Source: Diphasiastrum complanatum (taxonomy: Eukaryota; Streptophyta; Lycopodiopsida; Lycopodiales; Lycopodiaceae). From it: a stretch of DNA of 64,000 nt. Made by a program: the position numbers and the translations under genes. Of this stretch, positions 1 through 12,296 are shown one piece after another. Where the stretch lies: assembly GCA_029204225.1 (NCBI GenBank), contig CM055099.1, positions 65,995,852-66,059,851 on the forward strand, in the 5' to 3' direction. The notes beneath the pieces are model-generated. The model had not been told where the DNA came from. It saw only the letters and a program-made list of their open reading frames with translations, and ran no database searches. The first letter of the stretch is position 1, and every line of letters starts with the position of its first letter.

Positions 1-1804
1 CTATTCTTGTGCTTAGCTACACCATTGAGTTCAAGAGTATGAGCCTGCGTAAATTGTCTTTTGATCCCACATTGATCACAAAGATCATTGAAGTCGGTAG
101 ACTTGTACTCATCTCCACTATTAGATCTTAGAACTTTGATCTTCCTACCTGTTTGATTTTTTACCAATGCTTTGAAGCTCTTGAAAGTGACAAAAGCATC
201 CAATTTCTTCTTCAAGAAGTAAATCCACGTCTTGTGTGACATATCATCAATGAAGATCATGAAATATAAGGCTTTACCTAAGGACATAGTCCTCATAGTC
301 CCGCATAGATATGTGTGGATCAAATCCAGGATGTTTTTTGCCCTTGCAACAACACCTTTATTGATCTCCTCTCGATGTTGCTTCCCATACACACATGACT
401 CGCACATCGTCTTCAAGTGGTCTTCCATCATAGGCAATTTTTTCACCATTTCCGATTTCCTCATCAAGCTAAGGCTTCCTAGGTTCAAATGACCAAGCCT
501 TTTATGCCACAATTCAGTTTTCCATGGAATGGACGAGATAAGTACATGTTGCCCCTTGATTGTAGCATTCAACCTGTACAATTTAGTGTTGGGCTCCCTT
601 ATACCATCCACAATGAATTTGAACTTTTGGTTCACATCCTTCACAAGGCAACGATCATGGGCAAATTCTACTTTTAACTTTTGATCAATAATGACACCAA
701 CAGAAATTAGATTTTTTTTCAAACCTGGCACATAAAGTACCTCCTTGATCATCCTACTTTTGCCATCAGGTGGATGAAAACGGTGTCTATCCCCTTGATC
801 TTGCACACCTCACCATTTGCTTGTGAAACAGACGTTCCATTTTCCAACTCTCTCAAGCTGTTGAACCAATCTTTGTTACCTGTCATGTGTTTTGTGGGTC
901 CTGAGTCAATGTACCACGCTTGATCATCTTGATTAGATGACAATGCTGATAAGAAGATGCTAGAGTCTTCAATCTCACCTTCATCGACAAGGTTACCTGC
1001 TTGCTTTGGTTTCCCCTTGCCTGATTCTGCCAAGAATTTCCAACATTTGCTCTTCCAATGGCCTTTTTTGCCGCAATGCAAGCATTTGTCTTTCTTCTTG
1101 GTTTTGCTGGATGATCCCTCATCCTTATGAGTCTTGGCAAATTGCTGCTTAGACTTTTTCTTTCCCTTGCCTTTGCCTTGTTTTTGGCATGCCACAAGTG
1201 CTTGATCGTCAGTATTTTGACGTCTAGCTTTCACCATTTCTCGTCGTTGTTCCTCCTGCATCAAGATTCCTATGAGCTCGTCAAAGTTTGGCAATCTTTC
1301 TCTTGATGCTATCCTGCTCACAAACATTTGATAAGGTTTTGCAATGCCACACAATGCATTGTGCACCAGCTCAACATCACATATGCGCTCACCAATAGAA
1401 TGTGGTTCATCCCTCATTGTCTTGATTCTGGTCATGTACGTCTAAATGTGCTCTCCTTGCTCCATTTGGGCACTATTCAGCTTTGACTTTAGAAACATAA
1501 TCCTTGACAGATTTGACATCTCAAACTGCTCCTTTAGCACATCCCATGCCTATCTAGGTGTAATGGCATCACTTATGTGGGTATTTATGTGGTCTTTCAC
1601 TGACAAGTTGATGAAGGTCAAAGCCCTCCTCGCCTTCCTGTCGAACACTTTAATGTCCACTGCATTTGGCGATCTTCTCTCATCACCTGTGACGACATCC
1701 CACAATTCCTTCTCTATCAGTATGTTTTTCATTTTGAATTTCCACGCTGCATAGTTGGAAATCCCATCCAATTTGCTATTTTCGCTCAAAATGGACTCTC
1801 CCAT
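1..1804 (-). pseudogene. Ty1/Copia gag-protease-integrase, broken and cut by the window edge
   Basis: The minus strand reads a Copia polyprotein from the gag start at 1804. Gag N terminus lies at 1804-1550. A CCHC zinc knuckle (C-LH-C-GKKG-H-WKSK-C) lies near 1100-1050 and a protease motif WYIDSGPTKHM near 925-890. A pre-integrase segment (ELWHKRLGHLN) lies near 520-490, and the integrase core runs off the left edge. Stops sit near 1549-1547 and 1444-1442, and a frame change occurs near 750. Two integrase acids look lost: the usual HTDLCG reads HTYLCG, and the usual NGVAERKN reads NGVAKHKN at the edge. Reverse transcriptase and RNase H would lie outside the window. It is a dead copy; family assignment is secure, lineage is not. 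Confidence 0.88.
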
Positions 1805-3110
1805 GTCATCCCAAAACTGTCTTAAACTGCAACCGTAGGCTAAAATACGTGTTCTGAGTACAATGGCAACATCAGTAGCTAATTTTAAAGACCTGCTAAA
1901 ATTTCACACCAGGGCGTCCTGCCGCTTAGGTGGCATTTCGCAAGCCAAGTCGCTTTTCAAACAAGAAATGCTTCTCACCTCACACTCCTAACTACCCGCT
2001 CCGTGAAAGGGGCAAAAGAGATTTGTTGTCTTCTGAGTGCCTTCTCCATTGCAATCACTCTGTTTTGCGGTACCGTACTTGCAGGTATAATCCAGGCCCT
2101 TGGTTTGGAGGCTATAGCCTTTCGTTTGGGTCAAATAGGCTAAAGAACTAGAAAATAAAGACCTTTCTTGTTTTTGAACTATTTCTTCTTCTTGAAATAA
2201 CTTCAAACTTCACTGGTGAAGGGACCCAACTCCAATTTCAAGCTAAAAATTTTTAATGAAGTTGAAGGCCAGTTTGCACTTCAACTCCCTTTAGCCTTCT
2301 TCAAGGCCCCCTTCAACTCAATCCAACGGCTATCCTCAATCCAATGGCCCAAAACGATTCTAATCTGGGAGATTCTATGCATTCATCTCCTGGATCCTCA
2401 ATCCAACAACTAAGAGATTTTGGGTGCCCTGAACCCTTCCCCTTGCGGCCGCTACACACTCAAATGCACAAAGTACCCACTCCCCTTCACTGCGCGCAAC
2501 CTATCCATGGACTCCTCCTTCTCCTTCACGAGCTCTCCCAGCTATGGAGGGTTTCTCCTATCCTGTGAATCGTGCTCCAGCTTCCTCCAGATCACACAGC
2601 CGTCAGTGGCCACCTGGCTGCTAATTCAACTCCTCAAGGCGCCCTCCTTCAAGCTTTTACAGCTCCAAAACCCGTCCAGAATAACAAGAAAACTTTGATT
2701 TTGTGTTTCCAAACCCCAAACCACGGTTTTTCTCCAAATTTGATCTTGGCTTCCTGCTTACAACTCGCTGACAGGCCAATCCTCTTCCTCTGAGGCGCCC
2801 TACTGCTAGGAGTCTGATGGTTTAAACCCTTCTCAAAACGGTGTCCGTTTGAATGCACACCGACTGCAAACGACAAGCAACTACTTTACGAAATTTTTAG
2901 AATTTCATATGTTTGCTTTTTAGATTCAACTGACAAGTCTTGTCTCTGAGTCCTCTCACAGTTTCAAGCTTGACAAGCCTCAGTACGCTAGAAACTGTGC
3001 GCCAGTGCTTTTCTTTCTGCCTTCAACCCGCCGTAAACCCCGAACATAAGACTTCTCTTCTCCCGAAGCTCTCTTCAACAATGACAATGTATTGTGTACA
3101 CTCCATGTAC
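1805..3110 (-). other. Probable untranslated leader of the minus-strand Copia element
   Basis: This stretch lies between the gag start (1804) and a primer-binding site (3111-3123), so it sits where the element's 5' leader should be. About 1.3 kb is long for a Copia leader. The part at 2340-2800 is richer in C and G and open over short stretches on the plus strand, but I recognise no protein family there. It could be captured host sequence or a nested fragment. Confidence 0.4.
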
Positions 3111-3123
3111 GGCTCTGATACCA
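3111..3123 (-). promoter_or_regulatory. Primer-binding site (tRNA-iMet type)
   Basis: The minus strand reads TGGTATCAGAGCC, the usual plant Copia primer-binding site complementary to the 3' end of initiator tRNA-Met. It lies upstream of the minus-strand gag, so the 5' LTR of that element should begin just to its right. That LTR edge (about 3124-3134) is not clear. Confidence 0.8.
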
Positions 3124-3379
3124 ACTTAGAATCTGCTTCAAACAGGAACACAGATCATGCTACACAGTAACACAGATAGAAAAACACTCTCCATAGCAAG
3201 CTCACATAACAACTGTATTTCTCAAAATGAAAATACATTGTACACATAGTTCTTCACTATGGCAACCCATGCATGGCCCAGGTTGCCATTGACGGTACGC
3301 GTATCCCATCGACTCGCCTCGTGGCGAGGCCAACCGATCCTTATCTACTGATAGGACCCTCAGTACAGTAACACAATTT

Positions 3380-4065
3380 CTACTTTAATTCTAACTGTAA
3401 TGCAGTCTGTAATAATGCACAAATGAACAACAATTGTGTGTGGACAAAATTGAACTCCTTGATTAATAAAAAATAGAGTACACAGGCATGAAGCAGGGTG
3501 TTGGTCTGTGAGCACAAAAAGTAGAGCTTCAGATGCTTGATCGTTGCTAGATGGATTCTCACTTATGTCTGGGAAAAACAATTAGACTAGAAGGAATCAA
3601 ATAAATCGAGGTTGATTACTGACTGCTAAAGGTGTAGGCTTTATTCTAAATTCACTTGATTTGTTGATGATTGCAATTCAGTGATCAGTACTTGAGAGTA
3701 TAAGTTTGAATCTACTTAATTAACTAGAGTCGTACTATAGTAGATAGCCATCATTGTAAATAGTAAATCTATGTACAAGTAGGTGAACTCTCAACGTCGT
3801 CCTTCTGATCGCAATGTCGGTTGGAATTGACTGACAGTACATGGATGACTTTTCTCTGTATCGAACTTGATCTGACTTGATGAGTGAGTCGAGCTAGTAG
3901 AGATTCAATGGAGAGTGAGTCGAGTGAGTCGAGTTAGTCGAGAGTCGATGGAGTCAAGAGTTGATGGAATGTCGAGTGAGTCGAGTATCGAGTAAGTCGA
4001 ATGAGCTGATGTTGAAGTCGAAGTCAATGGAGTCGGACTTCAACAGTTTTTCAGGATGCTCATTA
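3380..4065 (-). repeat. Diverged LTR of group Y, minus orientation
   Basis: The left part (about 3410-3510: a cacaaatgaac block, then gacaaaattg, then gagtaca and catgaagc) matches 6070-6150. The right end (about 4045-4065, caggatgctcattac) matches the beginning of the group Y LTRs at 48.6 kb and 6.65 kb when reversed. The middle has become a GAGTCGA-rich stretch. The outer LTR end is missing. The segment at 3134-3370 may be a separate shorter LTR, since it has ACAGTAACACA near both ends (about 3166 and 3365). Confidence 0.5.
3868..4015. repeat. Degenerate GAGTCGA-rich simple repeat
   Basis: GAGTCGA, GAGTGAGTCGAG and close variants recur many times without a strict period. It lies inside the diverged LTR above, so it probably arose by local slippage within the LTR. 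Confidence 0.75.
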
Positions 4066-4074
4066 CCGAGTGGA

Positions 4075-4699
4075 TTAAGTCCAGAGCATTCCAACAAGCT
4101 ATTGTGTTGCTAGATTAAGCCAATTTATGAAAAATCCTAGTGTGGAGCATTGGAAGCTAGGCAAGAGGGTATTGAGATACATCTTGGGAACAATAGACTT
4201 TAGCATTATTTATTGAGGATCATCACCTAACTCAGACTTGGACTTTGTTGGAGATCAAAGGGATAAAAAATCCATAAGTGCATATGCTTTTTTATAGGTG
4301 ATGGAGCTATCTCTTGGATGTCAAAGAAACAAGCTACTATCTCATTGTCATCTGAGGGAGGCCCGCGAGTACAAAGCTCTTACATCTTGCACAAAGGAGA
4401 TGTTATGGTTCAAGCCGAGGATGGATTTTTTAGAGAGTCCAATCATCTTTTGTGACAACATTTCAGCCCAAAGATTGGCAAGCAATCCTATCTTTCATGC
4501 AAGGAGCAAGCACATTGAGGTGGCATATCATTTTGTGAGAGAGCAAGTCATGGCAAAGGAAGTGGAGCTCAACATGTTTCTTCAAGAGAATGTGTGTCTG
4601 ATATCTTCACCAAAGCATTGAGAAAAGATTTGTTTATGAAGCAAAGAACTTCACTTGGTGTACTATCCAAATCTATGCTTAAACTAGTTGAAGAGGGAG
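4075..4699 (+). pseudogene. Copia reverse transcriptase end plus RNase H, fragment
   Basis: The plus strand encodes the C-terminal part of a Copia polyprotein. A segment like SVEHWKLGKRVLRYILGT lies at 4140-4195. The RNase H region follows, with EYKALTSCTKEMLW and FCDNISAQRLASNP (4360-4500), then ARSKHIEVAYHFVRE. The reading ends in LKLVEEGV next to an LTR at 4700. Stops and frame changes break it at several points, and everything upstream is missing. The same C-terminal signature precedes the LTR at 50088. Confidence 0.85.
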
Positions 4700-5352
4700 T
4701 GTGAAAATTGTCAACTAGTTTCGACATTTTATTTGGCAATTTTGAGGCCAACTTGAAATCTCAACTTAGAGATAGCTTCATATTTGTCAATAAGGGCCTA
4801 AATAGTGTTTGTACTATTTTTTGCAAGTAGATAAGTGGATGAGGTCAAGTTTGGACCCATTCTAACTGGCTAATTTTGGTACATTGCATTTAGACTAGTA
4901 TTTCTAGGTTTTTGGTTAAGTACCTAGAAGTTGCCATTTTAGGGCATACTTAGGAAAAGTGGCCAAATGACATTGTGGCTGCTATAAATAGTTGTACTTG
5001 CATGGAGAACAGATCATTGTATTCTCTTATGATGTCGAGAACTCATGTTTGTTGATTCAATGTCCATCTCTTGTGAATTTCTCATGATATCTTGAGTTTC
5101 TATGTGTAGAATGTTGATTTTCTTGTTGATCTAGCTTTCACACGTGTGGACTACTGTACTGTACTGCTGCTGTATGGAAAGGGATAGTACTAAGTTAGAT
5201 CTAAAAGGTTATGATCAGACTTTGATGCATTTCTAAATTCTAGCATGCATAAAGTAGTGATTTCTATGTTGTTGATAAAACTAGATGTGTGAATCAAACT
5301 TGGCTAAAGATCATTGATGAACTAAATGTGTTTTGATCTCTGATTTTTCACA
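4700..5352 (+). repeat. 3' LTR, group X (copy A)
   Basis: The LTR starts TGTGAAAATTG directly after the Copia stop and ends TTTTTCACA, an inverted-repeat pair. It is 653 bp. A TATA box (tataaata) lies at 4983-4990, and the palindrome CACACGTGTG lies at 5139-5148, about 156 bp downstream. It is closely related to 50088-50724 over its whole length and less closely to 58107-58748. Confidence 0.88.
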
Positions 5353-5689
5353 CAAAGTTTCCACCTCCTACTCCTTCATGAGTTAGTTGAATGATCATCT
5401 CAATCTCATGAGGTAAGATATGTCTACGCAAGATCTAATTCAGTCCTATCTTGTAGAGTTGGCCTGCTATTAAAGTATGATGAGTAGATTTTGAAATTAA
5501 TCTAACCTTGCTCTACCTTGTTCATCTCCTGAAGTGTGTGTCCCATTATAAAATCTTTTGTAATATCAGCTTACCACTCAAATATCGCGTCTGCGAGAAA
5601 AACACTCATTTCACTCACGTCTCTCTAGGTTAAAGTACCATTTTCAAGTTGTATCTGTGAGAGTCATACTAAATAATTTGAGCTTTTTT
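5353..5689. other. Stretch with no recognised feature
   Basis: AT-rich sequence between an LTR and a Gypsy gag relic. I see no open frame that resembles a known protein and no clear repeat. Confidence 0.6.
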
Positions 5690-5965
5690 CTAGGGGTTGT
5701 TTCTCAGTAGACCTCACAAGCCTCCTCATAGACCTGAAGATAGTGTGTCGGGTCAGTGGCACCATCATACCGGGGCAAACCAACTAGGTGCTGGTCGGTT
5801 AGGAGGAATGACTCTTGGTATGGGTACAACATAGGCCAATGGATTGGGTACCCCTTGAGCTCTTGCAAATGGCACTGGATTCTCCTAGGGTATGGTTGGG
5901 TTGTTGGCTACCATATTGAACTGCTCTTGGAGTCTCCGGGGTTGGGGTATGGCTCCATGCCCTCC
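5690..5965 (-). pseudogene. Ty3/Gypsy gag fragment
   Basis: Read on the minus strand, the segment gives a proline-rich stretch and then YDGATDPTHYLQVYEEA, a typical Gypsy gag (Retrotrans_gag) pattern. A stop interrupts the proline-rich part. Only about 90 codons remain. An LTR of Copia group Y abuts its upstream side, so it was truncated by or joined to that element. Confidence 0.7.
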
Positions 5966-5974
5966 TACCTGTCA

Positions 5975-6706
5975 TAAAACGTGGGGACGGGCAGCGGAAT
6001 CTTGAGCGTAGGCATGTAGGAACAGAAACGCAATAGGTAGCAGCAGAAATATTCAAGATGAATGATTCAGACAAATTGCGCAAATGAACGATACAGTAGT
6101 GGGACAAAATTGCACTCTGATTAACATCAAACAATGAGTACAATGCTTGAAGTGATAACTTCAGCTTAATTGTTGAGCGTGATTACATTGGCTACAAATA
6201 ACTCTTATTGTTAAAACCTTACTTAGCTTGATTCAGCTAGTAGTATATATTTACAAGTGTCTTCAAAAATATCTTACAAGCATTGAATGCTATTTACACC
6301 AGTCTTTGTATATGTACAAAGTAGCTAACCGCCCTTGGGATATTTAGTTGTCCAATTGTTTTAGGGTTGATGACAGTTTGGCGAAGTCGGTCTGCCACTG
6401 TTGAGAAAAACCCGAAAAACCCGAAGGTGCCTTTGAATGAAGAAAGCATGTAAATCCCGAAGGTGTGAAAATCCCGAAGGTTTGCCTGAAACGGATTTCA
6501 AGGCATTTTGGTTACTGTGTCGCATTTTCCCGAAGGTGCGAAAAATGCGAAGAGGGCGAAAAAGGCGAAGGTGCCTTAAAAATGTTTTAAGGCAAAAATG
6601 AAGATTGCGAAAAATGCAAAGATCCAAAATATGTAGTCAGCCTTCGGCTGATTTTAGGATGCTCATGACTTGGACGATCGTTAAGGCTGAGCATTAAAAT
6701 CTAATA
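5975..6706 (-). repeat. LTR of group Y, minus orientation
   Basis: Reversed, the sequence begins TATTAGATTTTAATGCTCAG, matching the LTR start at 48580 (TGTTAGATTTC...GCTCAG) with the TG mutated to TA. Shared landmarks follow: CATGAGCATCCTAAAA, the GACTACAT block, and near the other end AATCAGAGTGCAATTTTGTC. A purine-rich tract (gagagggaggg) lies just outside at 6709-6722, as expected of a polypurine tract before a 3' LTR. The interior has CGAAGGTG repeats at 6420-6580. The left boundary is approximate. Confidence 0.72.
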
Positions 6707-6722
6707 CTACCCTCCCTCTCCA

Positions 6723-7059
6723 AGCAATATTAACTAAATAACATTAGAAGTAAACACACCTGCTAAAACTTGGAGCTAAGTAAGCAAGAACTTAGAAACA
6801 AAACATAAAATACAAAGTCAAGCTAAAAATAGCCAAACACCAAAGTAGAGCACATGTGGACCCAAAATGACATAACTGTGTCTCTTGTATTATGGATGGA
6901 AAATTACATGGAATGGGATTTCTTCTTATAGAAACTTGTGGGTCCCCATCCCACATTTGCTTATGGGACATGACAATTCAAGTCTCAAAATACAATGCGA
7001 GTCCCTTTTTGGAAACTTGACTTTGACTTTTACGAACTTTTCAAAACCTTGAGACTTGA
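6723..7059. other. Stretch with no recognised feature
   Basis: AT-rich sequence between the group Y LTR and a Gypsy protease relic. No coding similarity was seen. It may be untranslated element sequence. Confidence 0.5.
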
Positions 7060-7820
7060 CAAAATTTCTTGCCCCTAGTAACTAATGGCACCACAAGTTG
7101 GACTTACACTTGCAGGATGCCGAACTGGGGCCTGACATTGCTAACTATTGATGGGCTCTTTAAGTTCCAAGTCCGATACAATGTGGATGAGATTATATTC
7201 ACTCCAGATCCACCATCAATGATAACATATTCCTTCGTGAAACCTTTGTGTTCGATAGATAACATGATATTTGAGACAAACATCTATTTTGTGGACCTGC
7301 TAGACTTTACTCGCATCTTCCACTCGACCACTAGGAATTGGTTTTAAGGGTTTAGGCTCGAGGTGGGGAGTAGGAACCGAGGGTAGATTCGTTTCTTCAA
7401 GAGCTTCAATCCATCTTTTTAGCTCATTTTAGAGAATTGGGCTACTATGCAACATCATCCCTAAGGGTATAACTATCTTGGAGGCTAGGAGATCGTACAA
7501 TTTTACTCTTTCTCTTACTGCTAGGCCAATAGTAGTACTACTTGAGGTTCATCTTGGTGCTGCCTAGGGATCTCTAAGATGGTAGTTTTTATTGTGGGGT
7601 TGATTGGATCTCCAGTGGGAATTTGATTAGGAGTTGAGATGGAATCGGATCTCACTTTTCCTTGGTCTCTCTCTTGCTGGTATTTTGTCTGTTCTATTTC
7701 CACCCACTTCTTCATCATTCTCAAGTTCTCCTTTTCCACCGTGGAGCTAGGATATTCCCCCATGTGAATCATGTTTTGAATTTGAAAAAAGTACATGAAA
7801 GCAGAACACTCAATGTGCAA
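7060..7820 (-). pseudogene. Ty3/Gypsy gag-to-protease fragment
   Basis: On the minus strand a retropepsin-like motif (VIIDGGSGVNIIS) lies near 7240-7200. Upstream, 7820-7521 encodes a hydrophilic, charged segment with SSTVEKENLRMMKKWVEIEQ, which fits a gag/protease linker but is not diagnostic. Frames do not join cleanly. It may belong with the gag fragment at 5690-5965, separated by the LTR insertion. Confidence 0.6.
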
Positions 7821-8539
7821 TATTTAATTCTTTTTGCGGATTGCATCTTTTGAACTCCCAAAATAAACTCGTAAGGTGTTGTATTTGTTGTTTGCAAAAG
7901 CAATTTCACTAAGGTCATTAATGCACAAAATAGTAGCTCACTATTATGCATGACATAGTATCATCTAAAAACATTGAAATGCATTATGGACTTATAATGG
8001 GTGCAAATATTGGGCTTATTTGCTTGTATTGCATGTATGAAAGAGCACACAGATGAGATACTTTGAGCTGCAATTAACACATAATGTCAAATCAACATTG
8101 TCTTAATGAGATTTGAAAATTTATATTAAACATACCATTCTAAAGAGAACATATATACATATTTTATAGATAAAATTATATACTTACATTGTGTTTACAC
8201 TTGGACAATTTAGTCATAATCAAATTTTGAAGCTTGCATGTATAACCTTGAAAGTGTCATACTGGAAATTGGATTGCATGGAATTCATGTGAAATTGAGA
8301 ATGTATTATGAATTGAGTGGCAAGATGCACCACTTGCCAATGAGGGTGTCTATCGACAATGTGAAAGGTAAACATTTAGGGGCTTCATTCCCTAATATTG
8401 TTGGAGAAGCACATACTATGATCTATCTTAGTAGTTTTTAGGAATGAATCCCCTAGGACTTTGTACAACTTTGATATTTATTCTACATTGGCATCTGGTA
8501 TAGAGGAGAACACATTGGTTTGATTGCTTTTTTGGATTT
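7821..8539. other. Stretch with no recognised gene
   Basis: Very AT-rich sequence with short open frames. A 67-codon plus-strand frame at 8238-8441 (starts MYNLESVILEIGLHG) has no family signature that I recognise and may be LTR-element relic sequence. Confidence 0.5.
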
Positions 8540-8914
8540 AGATTTTGTAGGAGACGGGTGCATAGAAGATCCAAAAGAGTCATTTCATGGCTCTCAAAGA
8601 AGCAAGACACTGCCTCACTTCCATCGAGGTTGAGTATAAAGCTTTGAAATCTACATCAAAGGAGATCTTGTGGATCAAGAGGTTATTGCTGGAGCTAAAG
8701 GTGATTAGATCTAAAGATGTTCTTCTCATATTTGTGACAATATCTCAGCTTAAAGTCATGCATCAAATCCTATCTTTCATGTTAGGAGCAAACATATCGA
8801 GATTGCTCACCATTCTGTGAGAGAAAAAGTTCAAGCCAAGGAAATCAAGTTGGATCATGTGGATACTCAAAATTTTGTGGCTATATGTTGAAACACTAGA
8901 TGATTGTTGAGGAG
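8540..8914 (+). pseudogene. Copia RNase H fragment
   Basis: The reading contains VEYKALKSTSKEILWIKRLL at about 8630-8690, then ISQLKVMHQILSF where an RNase H reads NISAxxxASNPIFH, showing frame damage. It is followed immediately by an LTR. It parallels the Copia tail at 4075-4699 but is more decayed. Confidence 0.75.
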
Positions 8915-9642
8915 TGCAAAAATTGTCAAAATCAAGCTAGTTTGGAGCATGCCACATGGCATATTTTGTGGTTGACCACATGCCCCACCTCTTTATACAT
9001 AGTCAGATGCTAATTAAGAGGTAATTTTTATCCAATCACATGCTTAGGAGGTGGCCAAGTTGATCCCCAAAATCAGTGTCTTAATTTGAGGCAATTTGGT
9101 GAGTGTGTACATGTTTCACCTAATCCACCCACCAAATGGATATGATCCCTAAATTAGAGGCTTAGATAATAGTGTTAGGTCTATATCTAATGGTATATAA
9201 ACCTAGGGCTAAGATCTGAGCTGATCCATCACTACTTTGATGAGGATCATTTGTACTTTCTTTGATCGAGATGCAATTTTGAGTTTGAGATACACATTGT
9301 TTTCCAAGGCCGAGTTGGAACATCCATTTTTGGTGGATTTTGATTATCTACATAGTTAATTGAATTTTAACAAAGTGTTTTGTTGTCCCACGAACATTCC
9401 AGGCTGTATTGAATGCTTTGTACTTGTTGATCATAGTGATTTTAGGAGCAATTGCCAAATAACCAATCCGTATATTTCTAGCATAAAACCAATCTAGATG
9501 TGTTCCTAGCAAATAACCATCTAGATGTGTTTCTAGCAAAAATCCAAGGCTAGTGTTGATTGATTTGGACATCTTGCAAATTCCAATGCTTGAATGAATC
9601 TATATTGGAAGTCTAAACACACTAGTTCTTGCAATTTTTACA
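8915..9642 (+). repeat. Diverged LTR (copy D), related to group X
   Basis: It starts TGCAAAAATTGTC directly after the RNase H relic and ends GCAATTTTTACA, an imperfect inverted pair. The start resembles TGTGAAAATTGTCAACTAG of copy A. A TATA box (tatataaa) lies near 9190, about 275 bp into the LTR as in the other copies. The CACACGTGTG palindrome of group X is absent. A 27-bp block (tctagatgtgttcctagca...) is duplicated at about 9491-9546. Confidence 0.68.
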
Positions 9643-12023
9643 CAAGTTATGAATAGAAACTGCAATCACATACTTACCTTACACACTAATCATGCAACAT
9701 AAAGATAATGCATCAAAGCATTGCTTAAATGCAATAACTTGAGCAAATTTTTTTCTTATGTTCAAATGTTAGTGAGAGGAGCTTGAGTCACATAATGAGT
9801 CAAATCATGTCAATTTCCCACCAAATCATCCTTAATGAAGTGAATTCCAGCATTGATAAGAATGTCAAGCATTTTGAAGACGGTAAGTGTGTTGTGAAAT
9901 TGGCCTCAGAGTCCCAAAACGCCCAAGAATAATGAGGTTCATAACTTGTCCTAGAAGAGTCTCGAAGCTTGTTGAGAATAATGCAACCTCTAACCAGCAT
10001 ATGCACTAGCATGCTAGATCAATCTAGTTAAGCCTTCAAGTTATGGATGAGCAAATTGCTAGGATCTTAGGAGTCAAGCTAGCTTCATGTGGTGGCCATC
10101 TGATCTTATTCTCCAACTCTCCAAGGGCCATCTACTCGAAATCTAACTCCCAAGGACAGTTAGGCTCTCCTAGAATCCAAGTAGAGCAAGGTCCGTTGCT
10201 CTATGGAACACATGTTGAGAAGGCCCATTTTATAGAGACCATAATCTACACTTCTAAATACTCTCTAGTTGCCATCAAGATATAAAATTAGGATTTCTTC
10301 ATTTTTGCCATCAACCTAATTCTCTATTAGAGATGAATTGTCCAAGAAGCAATTTGTACATTACACTTTTAAGATCCTTCCCACCAAGAGCAACTCTATA
10401 CTACTATCAAATTAATCCTCTATCAAAATTTATAGTCCTTGAAAATAACAACGTATGTATTCAGAATCGCACCAAAGGGCTTCTCTTTGCAGCTGTACTA
10501 TTAGAGAAAAGGAGACCTTAATTTTACTTGCAGTAATCAAAATTGTGAATAGATTTAGCTATCTCAATATTTGTGTGTTCCAAATTCTTCGAGATGCAAA
10601 TAAAGGAAACAACTTTAAATGAACCATTTGTCTTGGTGATTTCAACACATTCCTCCCTGGAAGCAAGGACAAGGTAATTAAAGCACTACTTTAATCAAGG
10701 ACAAGGTAATCAAAGCACGATTGTAATAGTTCCAGAATCTTTCTTCAGATTCCAGGCCACCTTGGAATTGGGATCTACAACGTTTTGTTGTAATGCCTCA
10801 AAATGGATGCTTTAACCTCTAATCTCAACGTTCCAATCCTTCTTCCTAGCATCCATAGAGTCTGGTTCTCAACAACAATATCAGACAACGACAAATCTTC
10901 ACAGTACCTGCATCACATCCATCTCGTGCACCTAGATCAGCTTATGATCCCACTCTTTACTATATGCCCATCTCAAACCCATGCATATTAGGGATATGCA
11001 AATGCAATTTTCGTCGTTAAAGTAGCAAATAATGGATGCACTTGATGTCAACACGTGGCTAAAGATTTTCTTAGGAAGTGTAGGTGGATGTATTTCATTT
11101 TCCCTCATTTTCTCTCCTAGATCCCATAAGCTCATATTATCGTTCTTAGATATTATAGATATAAATTTGATAGGCAGCATCTCAAGAGATCTAATGAAAG
11201 GTAAGATCAAAGCGCACATATGTGGCCAGGGCCAGAAAATAAGGAATGGTGGGGAAATTGCAAAATAAAAGTCTGAGAAATAGTATTGGCACAAATTGTG
11301 ACCTCTACAGCTGACTCTTTAAGTATCTCTCGTCCCTTGACAAAGGGGGAGGAAATGATTGCAGAAGTAGTATTCCTGATTCTTAACCCAGAAGGATCGT
11401 GTCTAAAGCTATAAGCTTTTTGCCCATACAGAGCTCAACTATTTTGAAGGCATAACGTTCAAACTCAATGCATGTGCTATATATTCCTTGAACTATGTCA
11501 TTATCTCCTTCATTATTCATTATGTAAAATTCAGCACAAAGTGGTATCAACAATCTGAGCTTCAGAATTTAAATCACTACATATTCTGTTGTCATATTAT
11601 GTGAAGCTCTTTGAGTTAAAATAAGTACCATGTCAAGAGTAACATCATCATGAGCCATCTAAAATGTTGTCTACATCCTTCTGACAACCTGAGAATATGT
11701 CTCATCTGAATTGTGTGCTGTCTTTCAACACAGGCTGACCACCATATTGAAGCAGTGAGAATCAATGCATAGAAGACGCTCCTGTACCAATTAACTTCAA
11801 CTAAATGTAAACTAGATTCAAAGCCTTTAGTCATTGTTTGTTTCCTCTACAATGTTTACACCCTGCTGAAATCTTATGCAAGGAAAATGCAAGGATTTCG
11901 CTCGTCTCGTGGCACAAGAAGGCAGATACTAATTCAAGGTTAGTCCATTGAAACTTATACATGTTGCCCAAGGTTCTAGAAGATAAAGGGCTGATTCTGT
12001 GTTTGAATACTACAATTGAAGAC
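9643..12023. other. Intergenic region and 3' flank of the H+-ATPase gene
   Basis: No protein family is recognised on either strand. The few hundred bases just below 12024 should hold the 3' untranslated region of the minus-strand proton-pump gene; a poly(A) site cannot be fixed by eye. Two short similar phrases (tcaaggacaaggtaat) sit at about 10667 and 10696. Confidence 0.5.
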
Positions 12024-12296
12024 TCAGACGGTGTAAGCCATTTTCAAAGAATCCCAATTTTCCTGGGGTTCGTGATTACGGAGGACCGTAGCAACTCTGC
12101 CCTTCAAAGTCATCCTATCTTTCAGCTGAGCAATCTCAGCCCGCCTTTTAGCATCCATGGTAACCTCAGGAAGATATAGATACTTCTGAGACCTACTCTC
12201 CTTTGCATCATGAATACCATGTAGAGTCCTCTGTCTGGTCACCCATTCTGCTTGCCTGGACAACCCGCCAAAATGCTTCTGTCGTGTAAAGAAAGC
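12024..12296 (-). other. Last H+-ATPase exon: autoinhibitory R domain with YTV end
   Basis: The exon encodes residues 869-958. QRTLHG, then [19 protein letters not shown], matches autoinhibitory regions I and II of plant pumps. The tail MAYTV gives the penultimate Thr whose phosphorylation recruits 14-3-3 proteins in vascular plants and bryophytes. This form is absent from most algal pumps, which is why I place the organism among land plants. Confidence 0.9.

Noticed and set aside
2216-2950. A host gene fragment between the Copia gag and its primer-binding site
   Set aside because: Overlapping short frames in several phases with no recognisable domain; position is explained as element leader.
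3868-4015. CRISPR-like or satellite array
   Set aside because: The GAGTCGA units have no constant period and no spacers; this is a plant-type sequence and simple slippage explains it.
9800-11294. Genes in the region downstream of the proton pump
   Set aside because: Several 60-120-codon frames on both strands, none with a motif and many overlapping each other.
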